64,000 nt of DNA from Cryptomeria japonica. Taxonomy: Eukaryota > Streptophyta > Pinopsida > Cupressales > Cupressaceae. The translations under genes were made by a program, and so were the position numbers. How positions within the stretch are numbered: the first letter of the stretch is position 1; each line of letters begins with the position of its first letter. The DNA is taken from assembly GCF_030272615.1 (NCBI RefSeq), contig NC_081413.1, forward strand, positions 188,444,669 to 188,508,668. The letters are read 5' to 3'. This document shows positions 33,988 through 45,977 of the stretch, piece after piece. The notes below the pieces were generated by a model, which was not told the origin of the DNA, ran no database searches, and worked only from the letters and a program-made list of their open reading frames with translations.

Positions 33988-35202
33988 TATGCTAGTGTAA
34001 AGTGGAAAATTGGAGGCTTCGCAAATTCACCACTTGGAAAGGAGAATTCACTTGGGGAAGCTTTACATTCAAAAGAGGGGATGAATCCACTAGATCCAAT
34101 CCCAAGGACTGAATACTAAGTAGATTGGTTGAAATTGGAATGTGGCTGACCCTCTTTTGTGAGTTCAATGAGTAAAGTGTTGTAAATGAAGACAAAGTAA
34201 GAGAAAACAACGAGCTACAGATTTGGGATTCGGTCGTGCACCTAGATCTAATAAGTTTAAGATGATTCAGAGCTGCTCTGCAAAATCTGGCAAAAGTTGC
34301 AGGGATCGTGTGTCCAGATAGGGGCGCCCTCCTATCGGTCCTCTGAACTTTCCACCTATCAAAAAGGGTTTTTATGTCTCTACAAATAAAGCTTAATTCT
34401 ATAAGTACAGTTGTGCACCTGCTTCCTGCACACAGAAAGAAGAAGAAAGGGGTTGGGAACAGGGGCTTGCCTAGGTCAAACCCTAGTTTGGAATCAACCT
34501 TGAATGAAATACTGCAAATGCTTGAAATAAATGATGGAAAAGGTATACCTTCATATCTGCAATAAATGATAATGATGTTTTGCTTCTTGGATGTAATCAC
34601 ATATGTTGTATGAAATGGCATGAACATGACAAAACCCTAACACACACATGCTTGCAAATGAATGATGTAATGTTGCTCCAATGGATAGATGAAGAATATG
34701 TAGCCTTGAGTAATTCTAGATGATGAATAATTGAACACTTGAATTCTTGAACACTTGAGATCCAATTATTCCTTCATGAATGTATGATGATATCTCAAAA
34801 TGAGAGGGGAAGGCCTCCTTATATACTTGCATGCCATCAAACATTTAATTTTCTGACATACGCCAACATAGGGCTTTATTTCTCACTCACATTTGAGGTA
34901 GGTCTAAGGGAGAGGGGCCAAGATAGGTCTCCTTGAGGGGATCCTAGGACACCACGCCCTAGTCCCCACTGGGGACCAAGGCATTACATTGTGCTCCTAG
35001 TGGGGACTAGGGCACCACATCTTGGTCCTGCCCTATTTTGGGGCAGGATCAAGATGGTCATGCAAGGTGCAAGGTAAAAAATGAAGTTTGGTTGCATAGG
35101 GGAGGCATAGACGGGTCCCAATCAAGTATGGGGATGAAACTGATAAGGTGAGGACCCAAAATACAGTCAAAATTACAAAGGGTGCAATTTTAGGATGCTA
35201 CA
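33988..35202 (-). repeat. LTR-like segment of another gypsy element
   Basis: The inner edge at 35202 gives the sense start TGTAGCATCCTAAAATTG next to a strong purine tract, as for a 3' LTR. A TATA-like box (sense GTATATAAGGAGG) lies at 34815-34827. The open frame 33992-34627 is transcribed-region sequence without a recognised domain. The left end is approximate. No partner LTR is in the window. Confidence 0.55.
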
Positions 35203-35219
35203 TTTAGCCCCCACTTTAG
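35203..35219 (-). promoter_or_regulatory. Polypurine tract beside the LTR-like segment
   Basis: The sense strand reads ACTAAAGTGGGGGCTAAA directly before the TGTAGCATCC LTR start, similar in form to the tract at 16019-16031. Confidence 0.6.
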
Positions 35220-37300
35220 TAGGAGTATAAGCTTACGCAAATACTTATGGTAAAGTAGAAGAAAGAGGGATGAAGAAGATGAGAAATGCAGAGCAGAATT
35301 ACAAGGAGTATAAGATAACACTAATTTTGAGGAACTAAGCCCACAATCTTAGGATCTTAACTCAGTCAAACATATGTAAGGGCACACAAAAAGACACATA
35401 ACAAAAGCTAAGAAAGAGACCTCGAATCAACTAGCCAAAGAGACCTCGATATCAAAAATGTCTCAACAATTAATATCATTCTTGAAAAATCCCATCTCAT
35501 GAACAAAAGTGATCACATAAAAGAGCAAAGAAAGCATCATCCATGAACTATCAATAGAAAAACTATGAGTTCATGAGAAGAAGAAGAGAGAGCATGAATA
35601 CACTCTAGATGTGTTTATCCAGGTGATCCATGAGAAGAATGATGAAAGAGAGCATGGACTACTCGCAACTAGATGTTTTTATCTAGGTGATCCATGGGGA
35701 GAAAAGGACATGCACAACTCGCCCCTAGATGTTTTTATCTAGGTGATGTATGTGGGGAGGAGAGTAAGAATAGTCTAGCTATTTTTAGCTAGTTCCACCC
35801 ATCCTTGTGCATGTGTGCAAGTGATTCTTGGTTTCAAGTGTATAGCACCTCATGTAAGAGTCTTTGCTTTTTTTTTTAGTGTGCTTCAACCTGTTTAAGA
35901 CATGTAATGTAAATGTAAATGCCAAGGGGCGATTGTGTGTGTGAAAATGTGTAAATGTCAAGTGGCAAAGATACATGCCTAGTTTCGAGGCCATCCCGTT
36001 TAAGACTGTTGTTTTTGGTGATCTCAACCCCATCTAAGACATATATCAAATGTTGTGTCAGGCTTCGAGTGTGAAGCATCTCGCTCTAAGAGTTTTTACT
36101 CTAGTTTTGAGAATGAACGCCTCGTTTAAGACATGAAAAAATGATATGTAAGAGCATAGTACAATATGGTACAAAGGGAGCAATGTGAGTGTCCACTCCT
36201 TAATATGTCAGCATAGTTTCATGTTGATGTCTTAAGGAATCTATAGACAAGGATACCTTACCTTCACACCAAGGAGATAAAATTTAGGCAACAATTTCAT
36301 AAATCCAAGATAGAGAGGGAATACTCTTGAAGCAAGGATACGATAGCTGAAAAAGAGATATCTTGCAACAAGTGTAAAGGGGATTCTTGGAGGAGAAGAG
36401 ATCTTTTGTCAAAATATATCTACCTCCAAGAGGATCCATCTTGAATAAACATAACATCTTCTACCAAAAGAAGGGAAGGGGAACAAGAATTCATACCTTC
36501 CTCCTATTGCTAGGTGAAACGGATTGTTGATGAAGGATGATACACTTTTGACCCAATGTGAGGGGTAAGTTTATGATAGATATATGTTTCCAATTGAAGA
36601 AGAGGTTGTAGCCAAAGACTCACACCTCTTGTATTAGAGAGAATATTTAAGCAAGCAACAACTTCACACAAGTAATCACACCAAATCATGAAACAAATAT
36701 CACTCCACAAAGGAAAAGTATATCCTTAGAGAGGAGACAGAGAGGAGGAGAAATCAATCATTTCCCCCCAAGTGTAAGGACAATGAGAAGAATTACACAA
36801 TATTCAAAGGAAAGATTAAGCATAAAAAAATGCACAATAAACTCACATGAATTAAATATCCAATGCAAGAAAAGACATTAGTTTATGTAAAATGCATCTC
36901 AAAAGAAGTGGTAATATTCAAAGAGAGAGAGAGGGAGAGAAAGAAAGATCAAATATTCCCCTAAGGTGGGATTATTCATAACAGATGTACCGTTCCAAAC
37001 AAATAATATGTCCTAACAAGGGACACACATGTACTCACATGAAGGATAATTCTATGCAATAAAGGACATCAAGTTATGAAAAATGCAATCCATAAAAGAA
37101 ATGGTGAAACTTTAGGAAGGGGAAGGATAGTATTCTTGCCCCCAAGCATAGAGACAAGAATAAATAGACTATTATGTTGCTCACTAAGTATGATTGCATT
37201 TGAAATTGTACCACCATGAATGACAACAAGCCCGCAATGGGTAGGATAACAATGTCACATAGTGAGGAGAAACATAATAGGAACTTGAATGTTATTTGAA
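35220..37300 (-). other. Noncoding internal region with diverged tandem repeats
   Basis: No protein family recognised. 35597-35760 holds three copies of about 60 bp with a ctagatgtttttatctaggt core. 36760-37200 holds two diverged copies about 193 bp apart (cacatgaattaaatatccaa at 36844; cacatgaaggataattctat at 37037). It lies upstream of the 3' LTR-like segment and may be its 3' UTR. Confidence 0.45.
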
Positions 37301-38227
37301 ATTGAAGAGGGGAAAAATGTAGAAAGGTGGGATTAGATGGTCAGTATTCAAATAAAGAATTCAAACACATAAAACACATAAAAACATAAAATGACCATTT
37401 ATACCTTGCCAATTCTACCTTCTCCTTCGGATTGGACCTTCGGTGAAGTGAAGAATGTGCCCCTTCCTCACTTGAGTGAAATGGTCCTCGATGGGTGTGT
37501 GGAATGCTCTCCAAGTGCTCAACAATATGGATTGGATTTGATATGATTTGATAGGATTTTTTATGGATTTGGATTGGAATATTGAAGGAAGAAGAGAGAG
37601 GAGAAATGAGAAGCATGAGAATGCTATGGAGGAAGTAGATCCTTTATGAGGAAATGATCATCCAACTTATAGATTGGAGGAGGCCAATGAAGGGCCGAGA
37701 TCGATTTCCTTATGGAGGGTTGAGATTGATTTGAGATAGAAGGCATGGATTAAGGGTGCCTTGGGGAAAGGGGGGAGAAATTTGAATTTCAAAATGAGGA
37801 ATTAAAAATTCCAAAATAAGGATGCATTGAGGGATTCAAAGAAATTTGAATTTCTTTGAGAGACTCAATGTTGATGTGACATAAGTGGGAATATAAAATT
37901 GAAGGATAATATAAGCATGTTTATGAGATATTCTAGAAGGATTAATTAGGTTGAGTGGTATTAGGAAAAAGTGATCCGTAGGAATCACATGAATAGGTTA
38001 ATTAATTAAAATTAATTAACTGAGTGGGATTTTAGAAGAATTAATGATTGAGATGACTTTGGAGGAATAAGAAATTTATTTGATAAATTAATTATTGGAA
38101 TAGAGTGACGGGATTAATTAAATTAGATTTATTAATTAATTCTAAGAGGAATAGGCATAACACAATTAAATTAATTAATTATGTTGACAGGCTTAAATTA
38201 ATTAAAGATAAATTTTAAGTGTCTACA
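37300..38227 (-). repeat. LTR-like segment abutting a Tat gag fragment
   Basis: The sense start is TGTAGACACTTAAAATTT at 38227, very close to the start of the LTR at 59929. The U3 end (37980-38220) carries AT palindromes of the same style. A possible TATA box (sense ATCTATAAGT) lies at 37665-37674. The inner end is not defined. It interrupts the Tat protease frame at 38228. Confidence 0.55.
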
Positions 38228-39558
38228 CGTTTGACTCGCGTTTTATGAATTACTTCAATGTGCAGTGGAACATTATGAGGATGTTGCAATGATACATCAT
38301 CATGTTCCGTGAATGATAAGCAATGAGGGGCTATGAGATGTCCCACCATGTTTTGAAATTCATTAACATCCAAGTCTTTAGCGACTGCTGTTTCCACTAG
38401 AGCTTTTTCCAATATTTCCTTCTCCATTGATGAGATTTTTAGGAGCTCTAGGATTGATATCTGCGCAGGTGTTTTCTACAATTTCTCTACTAAATTATAC
38501 TGTCTCGAGGGAGAGGCTGTCTCATTTTTTACACCTGGGAATGTTACCTTAGCCTTACTCCGAGTAATGGCATGTACTGATTCTGAGGGTATTTTATCCT
38601 TAACAATGATGACATTTACTACATTGTCATAGGTGTGAGCATAATTTACCTTTTCTTTTCCTTTGTCATCTTGTGTATTTGATGATCCACCCTTTTCATA
38701 GTTTGGGAGCGGAGGTTTGAAGGATAAATGTGATTCATTTGTTTTGTGACCATCCACTGTGATAACCTCATTGTCAATTAAATATTGGATAAGATGTTTT
38801 AGCCTTTGACAATCATTAGTTTGATGTCCCTTGTTTCTATGAAAAACACAAAAATGATTGCCATTCCACCAACTTGGTTTAATTTTGGCCTCGAAATCTC
38901 TTGCTTTTGGTAATGTGATTAACTTGTTTGCAAGAAGAGTTTTCAAAGCTGATTCCAATGGTTCCACAATCTTGGTAAATTTTCTGCGAGCATGGGAAAA
39001 GAAAGGTTTTGGTTTATTATAATTTTACTTATTCATCGGTGCTCGACTTAAGAGATTCAAAACAGGTTGTTGTGGTTTAACACCGTTGTTATCAAATACT
39101 CCCTCATTAGCAACATTTTTGTTCTTCGTCCAAAATTTTGGTTTATCCTTGTTGTGGTTGTTGTTGTTGTTATTGGTGAAGTTAGAGGAATTATTTCCAT
39201 TCCTGTAGAGTTTCAATTCTCCTTTCTTGACCATGGCATCCTCTATTTTTAAACCATTTTCAATCATTTTTGCAAAACTAGGAGGACATTGTAACTTGAG
39301 TGAATAACTCATTTCACTGGTAAGGTTGTCAATGAAGATGTCCATTTTCTCCTGATCTAGCACTGGTCTAGGGTATCTATTAAACAATCGTCTCCATCAT
39401 TGTAGAAAGACCATGAAAGATTCCCCATTCTTTTGCTTGATGTTACATAAATCTGGCATTGTTATCTCATTTTTTATATTATATGAGTATTGTGAAATGA
39501 ACTTGTTCACAAGTTCCTCAAATGATCTAATCCTAGGTGGTAATTTAGAGAATCATGT
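38228..39558 (-). pseudogene. Second Tat-type gag and start of protease, truncated at both ends
   Basis: The sense frame opens inside gag at 39558 (LPPRIRSFEELVNKFISQYS, NEITMPDLCNIKQKN). It then gives KMIENGLKIEDAMVKKGELK and an asparagine-rich spacer (NNSSNFTNNNNNNHNK), and the zinc-binding motif CVFHRNKGHQTNDCQRLKHL with C-x2-H-x4-H-x4-C spacing. The protease lead-in LSFTEHDDVSLQHPHNVPLH follows, cut at 38228 before the active site. It is related to, but clearly different from, the gag at 23950-25450. Both ends are cut by later LTR insertions. Confidence 0.85.
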
Positions 39559-39940
39559 TGGATATGGTAAAAATTTGGTTTTATGCAATGACTGTCTCCT
39601 GAAAGGTAGGGTTTTAGGGTTCCTAAGGGTTTTATTTTTGTCTTAGATTCTCCTTTAGTTCTCCCAGGCTATGTTATTTCTCGTTGTTAACTTATGATAG
39701 CAGGTGTCTATGTCTTAAGTGATGAACGAAGGGATTCTTTGTCATTTGATTATTGGCCCCTTGCGTTAGGAATTACCATTTGTAAAGGTTATCTTAATAT
39801 TCCTAAGTATTACTAAAAACCTTGGGTCTTAAGTCCTTTAGTTCCCCAAGAAGGCCCCGCGCATGACCATTTAACCCATGAAGTTTTCAATGTGTTCTAA
39901 ATGATCACTTAAGTGTCGACCCCATGTGACTTGGTTGTGT

Positions 39941-40860
39941 GGGATAAGATTTCAAGAGGAAGAGCCCCTTATCCCTTATCCCGCAAGTAGTTTTAATGTG
40001 ATTTTTAACCCCGTGGGATAAGGAAATGGTAATATCCAAAGAATGCATCTTATCTCGCTACACATTTGCATCAATGGTCTGGCATCATGGGATAAGAAGG
40101 AAGAAATTATTACAAAGGAATCTTTATCCCGCGACAACTTCAAGGCAAGCAAAGAGGCCTGCGGGATAAGGAGCGGTCAAAGGAAGCAAGCAGTGAAGGC
40201 TTATCCTGCAATGAACCAGGAACACTGTGAAGGGCATACAGGATAAGGGTTGACTTAAGTGCAAAGGGAGTCTTATCCCGTAGGGTTTCCAAGCTACCAG
40301 AATGGCATAAAAAGGGGAAACGCGAGATAAGTCAACAAAGAAGGATGCAATTCTTTTCTTATCCCGCGCATCCCCGCGGAGATAAGAAAAGAGTCATGGG
40401 ATAAGAAAATACCTAAGAAAAAGGTAAAAGGGCTTACCCCGCGGTGCAAGAGAGATCCAGAACAACAGTGAAATTCAAAGGTGCACCACAGGATAAGAGT
40501 ATTGAAGGATAATATAGGAAGTCTTATCCCGTGATGTGTTCCTCTTTCTCAAAGATGGTCACAGGATAAGAATTGTAACTAGGAAATAGGAGAAAGCCTT
40601 ATCCCGTGCGTTCCCGTGGGCATAACAGAAGTGTTGTGGGATAAGAAAAGACTAATTCAAAAGCTTAACTTGCAGACTATAAAAGCACAAGGAAGAGGGC
40701 TTGCAGGTGAAAGGAGAAAAGGGGGGCTACGAGCAACGCGAGAAAAAGTTTCCAAGGTAAACACATAAAATCTTATCCCTCGAGGATGGAAGAAAGGGTG
40801 AATGACACCGTGGGATAAACAAAACAAGGGAAATCTACAATAGAAGCTTATCCTGCATAG
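39941..40860. repeat. Ladder of alternating GGGATAAG and CTTATCCC motifs (left LTR)
   Basis: More than 20 copies, nearly always alternating in strand. Forward copies lie at 39941, 40015, 40089, 40163, 40240, 40324, 40398, 40490, 40563 and 40638. Reverse copies lie at 39969/39975, 40047, 40124, 40200, 40272, 40359, 40433, 40522 and 40598. Steps are mostly 32-43 bp. The fullest forms are CTTATCCCGCG and CGCGGGATAAG, exact reverse complements that can pair as successive hairpins. Confidence 0.85.
40676..40684 (+). promoter_or_regulatory. TATA-like box inside the giant LTR
   Basis: ctataaaagcac lies in the motif ladder and would drive the accessory ORF about 640 bp downstream. The right LTR has gataaaagc at the same place, a weaker match. 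Confidence 0.4.
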
Positions 40861-41316
40861 AAAGCTAAGATGGCCAAAGATGCTCTGGAAAGGATGAATT
40901 TATAAGGTGATAGAAGGGACTTTATGAGGATTCCACGTCACTATTTAGGGAAGGTCAATGAGCAAAAATGACCTTCTATTTCTAGATCAACGAGTGAAAT
41001 TAAAATTGGTGCCAACGACTACCTCTGTCCAACACGAATGAATTAATGGCATCGTAATAAAATGAGAATTCATTGACATTCTTTCATACCTTGCATCCAG
41101 AAAGAATTCAGAGCATTCTAAAGCGAGAAGAAGGGCAAATTCCAGCATTCCAGCGTGCTTTCAAGCTATTTCAATAGTAAGTGATTCTTTCCTTCTTGTG
41201 TGCATTATCAGACTATTGCAGTGATATCTTGAGTTGTTTGTGTGTGTGCCCTAGAAGTTGGTAGATTTTGCTCTCGTATTTACTTTCCAAGTCTTTCCTC
41301 AATCTCAAGTATTAAG

Positions 41317-44300
41317 ATGGCTTCCCCTGCTGAGAAATATGATATCCCTGTTGCTAAGAAATCTCGCTCAATTGAAGCAAGCTCATGAATTCCTATCACT
41401 AAGGCTATGTCTTTGGATATGGTTGCCCCGATATAATAAATTGTGAGTTCCCCTTCTATGCAACCAAGCCCTAAAAAATAGGTATCTGAGGAGGCCAAAG
41501 CTAGCTCCCCTCCAAAGGAAAAGGCCATGAAGAGAAAGAGAAAATAGCGTGAAAGATCGCCATTGTTGTTTTTGATAGTGAGTCTTCTGATGGGTCGTCT
41601 CCCACACCTAAACTAAGAAAACCCACTCCAAAGAGGAGGAAGGGCACCAAGAAGACTTCAGTTAAAGCAGCCTCTGCTGAAACCCCATCCCCTGTGCAGG
41701 ATGTCCCTACTACAATTAACACACCTGTTGGGGAAGCTCCAATTCCTCATAAGCAAACCCCGCAAGAGGAAAACCCTCAAGAGCCAGCCAAAGAGGTTGC
41801 TCAAATCAAAGAAATGCCCCCCAAGCCTGCAAGGTGCTCCAAGAAGCAATCCAAAGGAGAATCATCAATTCAGGTAGAGAAACCATCAGCACAACCCCCT
41901 ACTCCTCTTTCTCCTACTATGACCACTAAATAACTGCAACATAAGGTTGAACAAAAATTGGACGAAAGGGCACAGAGGCAAACTAGATAGACTAGGAACT
42001 TGTACCAAGACCTGCAAGAATTGTTTGAGGGATCCACAATGCAGGATCATTTTAGAACTATTTTCACTAACAGAGAGGGAGGTTGTAGGGACGCTTTCAT
42101 GAAGGAAAGGGGCTGAGACATTTTCTATTCATTTTATGGTAACAGAGACAAAACCATCCCACTATGCAACACCTAGACACTGAATCTTGGCAAATTGGTG
42201 GTGCCAAATGTTTTTGTGGAGCCTATTCTCATAAGGGAGATGGCAAATGCATATGATGCTCCAAGCCTGGTTGTTAGGACTACAGAAGGCTATGTCCTAC
42301 ATGACATTTCTTCTAGGGTCATGATTGAGTGTTTTGGGCTAGATAAATCTGCCCTCACAAACATAAACAGAGACAGTTTGAAAAGAGATTATGAGAACAG
42401 GAAGGACAGGTACAGGAGGGACCTTGTTCCTCATTTCATGAGGAAACTCTACAAGGATTCCCACAATTATGTCCTGCCATCTGAAAATGAGTCTTTCATG
42501 CTTAATTGTTTTGAGCCCTATTTTGTCAAAACTTATTATGCACTAGGGCAGGTCCTTGGATTTGACTACGGGCTCAACAAATTACCCATTAATTTTATGA
42601 TGATGGCCATTAATATTCAGAACCCCTCAATTAATGAATTGTATGACTTTGCAAATGTTATCCATGATAAGATTCATGAGGGACTTATGAAGGCTAAAAA
42701 TAAGAATGAGAAATTGGAATTGCTACATTATTCTTTGGTATGTCATTTGATTCTTTATCAAAACAGAGCCTATTGGGGCCCAGAGTTGAAAATAACGGTC
42801 AACGAACCCTACACAGGTCTCCCATGGCCAGTGCAAAGATGGACTCAGATATGGGACAAGGGGTCCAAATTTGGGGATTATTGTGTTTTCTTTGATCACT
42901 TTGTGGTGAAAATTTTGACAAGGCTTGAGGTAATATTGCCAAGACTTCCCAAGCAAATCATCAAAATATTGTGAATAAGGAGTTGCAGGGTTGACGGACT
43001 AGTGTTTCTTGAGGGTGCATTTACCCACAATTTTGGGGATTACTTCTTTTACAGCAATTGTATAATCATCAAAGTTTATGGGTGTGAGCAGGTGCCCCAT
43101 GTATTGCCACTTTTTGTTTCTCCAAGGTTAGCATTCCTCTAAGGGGGGCATACAAAAGGATAAGAGGGTCACATCCGATAAGGTTCAAAAAATTGAAACG
43201 AGAAAGGCCAAGATATCTGACTTTCTGGATATCAAAGAGGATTTTGATACTTCTATACCACCACCTTCTCTTCTGAGGGAGACATTCCAAGATGATACAA
43301 ATGCTGAAATATTCAATGACCTAGACACGGCTATCATCCCAAGCGCAATCCCTATAGAGGAAGCGGATGATGAAAGGATTATTGCTTCAAATAATTTCAT
43401 GGCGGATGACAATTTTGTTAATTCCCCTGAGTTTAGATCATTTTGGCTAAGAGAGAAATTGAAGAATATGTCTGATGAAGAATTCAACAATTTTGATAAA
43501 AATAATTTTAATTGTACTCCTCAAGAGGGCAGAGAGATGGTGATGAAAATCAGAATGCTCCTTGTCCCAGGATGGAATTTTGAAAGGATATTCGTGATGC
43601 ATCATATCATGGGCAGAAGGATCCCAATTTTGCAAGGGAGTTTGGAGAACATGGCTTCTGGGTCAATATAAGCATAAAGGCTTTTGTAGTATGGTCAAAG
43701 GCCCCTAGCATTCAAAAGCCCTTAGTTTTGTAGGGGGTACAACAAAAAATAGGGATTTCTATTGTAAGGATCCTTGAAGATACTACTGCTTCAGAGGCTG
43801 TGGCAATTTCCAAGCATGCAGTCCAGTTTGCTCAGCTTGCAGTGGAAGATTTAGAGCAAAAACATGTAAAGCTAAAGGATATGCATGTTGCTCTGAATGC
43901 AAAATACAATGAATTATTTGTTGAGAACATTGCAATAAAGGATAAAATAAAGAATATATCAGATGATTATTCTTGAGGGATTAGGCCCGAGGAGCTTGAG
44001 AAAATGAATAAAGAAGTGCAAAGGGTCAAAGATGAAGCTAAAAGCAATTATTTTGAAATCAGGAAAGATTCAATTTTGAGGATTTCAAATAGAATCATTG
44101 ATGAACTAGATGAAGTTCATACTTCATATTCTTTTACATCTAAGCTATTGAGTCATCTTGATGAATTAATTTTATTCTTCCAACCAATTAGAGCTACATG
44201 GTTGCCAAGGGGTCAAAGCCCAAAGGAGGTCATGTTGGTAGTGAAAAATGTGGCCCAACCACCTCAAATTGTTGGGGTAACATGAAAAAATTATAATTTA

Positions 44301-44703
44301 TTGATTAAAGAGTTGCCCAACATAGAGGAGGAGAGAAAATCACTAATAGGAATTATTGATTCTTTCGAGGGGCTGAAAAAATGGCATGTCCCTACGATTT
44401 GGATAGATAATGGGAAGATTAAGAGCCTAGAAGAATGGAAATAAGGCTTCCAAGAGGCAATAAATGGAGTTCTAACATCTTTGGAAGATGATCCAAAACA
44501 AGGTGATACACCTTTAAATATTATAGATAAAATTATGGAAGTTGAACAAATGTATCATTGATTTGCATTAGGACTTGAAGTTGTGCCTACCCACAAAACA
44601 AAGGAAGCAATGAACAAGTTGCATAGCTTGAGGCATTTTTATTGGCCAGCTGATGAGATTGAGGCGTTGCATAAAAGATATTGCTCCTTGGAAGAAGGGT
44701 AGC
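41317..44703 (+). pseudogene. Accessory ORF of unknown function within the LTR
   Basis: The ATG at 41317 opens MASPAEKYDIPVAKK, matched in the right LTR at 55219 (MASPAEKSDIPAAKK). A disordered lysine/proline/serine-rich N terminus of about 220 residues follows. Next is a globular region (42195-42974: ANAYDAPSLVVRTTEGYVLH, YFVKTYYALGQVLGFDYGLN). After breaks come a coiled-coil-like stretch near 43800-44140 (LEQKHVKLKDMHVALNAKYN, KMNKEVQRVKDEAKSNYFEI) and a tail ending near LHKRYCSLEEG. I recognise no family. It is broken by about ten stops and shifts, including a one-base deletion near 41550. Confidence 0.6.
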
Positions 44704-45957
44704 CTAAAGAGGAGGTATATTCACAATCATTCCATTTTTGCTACTTCTAAAAGTTTTATGCAGGATGTCTATTTTGGGGAGAATGATTAGAGCATTCAGC
44801 CAACAAGGTCAGTCTGCAAGGTACCTGCCATCGCATGCCAAAATGCACTTTTCATCTTGATGGGAGTACATATGAAGTACAAGTATGAGAACATATTTTG
44901 CAAGTTCACAGCCCAAGCTCCCAAGAGGATGCCTTTTCAGCTGCCATCATCCAATGCAGGTTGCACGCATAAGTCAAGGACTTATGTTTTAGGTCAAATT
45001 TTGTAATGTAATTAAATTTTGACGTGTGTCTTCTTCGAATTGAGGCTTGTTTTGCTCCCTTGTGTTATAAAAGAGAATTCAGGGCCAAGAAGAAAGGATT
45101 CCCACTTTTTGGTATGTATGCATCAAAGAAAACTTTAATATAACAGAAGATAGTCTTTTGGTAGTTTTTGGTGATTCATTGTATCATTTTCATGAATGTA
45201 TCAGTTTTATCTTGAAAATCAATAAAGAGAACATTCATTTTCTTGCCTATATCTTTTATAATGTGTTGTATGAATTGTTGTGTTAATGACATATGCAATT
45301 TGTTGTCTCTAATGGGGAATGTGTATTCTTTGATGGGTTTCATTTCAAGCTAAATGAATTAAATTATCTCTTGAGTACTGCAATAGATTCCGAGAGAGTG
45401 TGGAGAGGTTATGAATGCATTCTCAATCTAAGCACTTTAGGCAAGTCTTCAGTGTTTGGTATTGAACTTTAATGTTGATAGTGTTACTTTGTTTGTCACT
45501 AGGACGGCGAGATGACTTTGTTTTCCCTTAAAAAAGGCACTGATCATACTTTCTTGAAGTTTGCGGCTCATCTTTATATTCCTATTTTTCCTTGTGTGTT
45601 TAGCTTTTAATATTTATGTATGAGGAGTAGAGGTACATTAGAGCCAATTTTCAATGCAAGAAAAAGTGATGAGAAACTAAGGTTCAAGCCAGAATTTGTA
45701 GTATGTTATGCTTTTCCTTGGTATATTTTCATTGAAAGCCTCTGATTCACAATGCACTATCAATTAGCATGAAGCCAATATATGGAAAATAGTGTAATAG
45801 GTAAACCCGATTAGGTCTTGCAGAGCCTGAAGAGTAGAAGATTGTAGCAATCTTCCATGTTGAATCCTGTTCATTGGCTAAGTCCAATCCTGAGTGTGTT
45901 CATGAGTTAGTGACTATTTCTCTAGGATTTAGGATCTATTAATTTGGAAACCAACAA
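44704..45957 (+). other. 3' part of the giant LTR: probable promoter, R and U5
   Basis: No coding frame. GTTATAAAAGAGAATTC at 45065-45081 is a good TATA-box candidate. AATAAAG at about 45217 could be the polyadenylation signal. Together they place R at roughly 45095-45240 and U5 after it. On that reading the accessory ORF lies in U3. Confidence 0.45.
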
Positions 45958-45959
45958 AT

Positions 45960-45977
45960 TGGCGACATTGTTGGGGA
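45960..45977 (+). promoter_or_regulatory. Primer binding site, decayed tRNA-Asp type
   Basis: TGGCGACATTGTTGGGGA matches the known plant gypsy primer site TGGCGCCGTTGCCGGGGA (complement of tRNA-Asp, recalled) with four changes, three of them C-to-T or G-to-A. It lies three bases after the LTR end CCAACA. Confidence 0.75.

Larger units (their letters stand above)
39559..45957 (+). repeat. 5' LTR of about 6.4 kb
   Basis: Starts TGGATATGG and ends CCAACA before the primer site. It contains a motif ladder (39941-40860), a TATA-like box at 40676-40684, an accessory ORF (41317-44703), a second TATA-like box at 45067-45076 and an AATAAA at about 45217. The first 2.48 kb is confirmed by the right LTR. 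The rest rests on the position of the primer site. Confidence 0.7.

Noticed and set aside
33992-34627. 211-residue minus-strand ORF as a gene
   Set aside because: It lies in an LTR-like segment, has no recognised domain, low-complexity F/S/L-rich composition and no partner evidence.
39941-40860. GGGATAAG ladder as telomere-like or simple tandem repeat
   Set aside because: The motif is not TTTAGGG, copies alternate strand, and spacers are non-repetitive and long.
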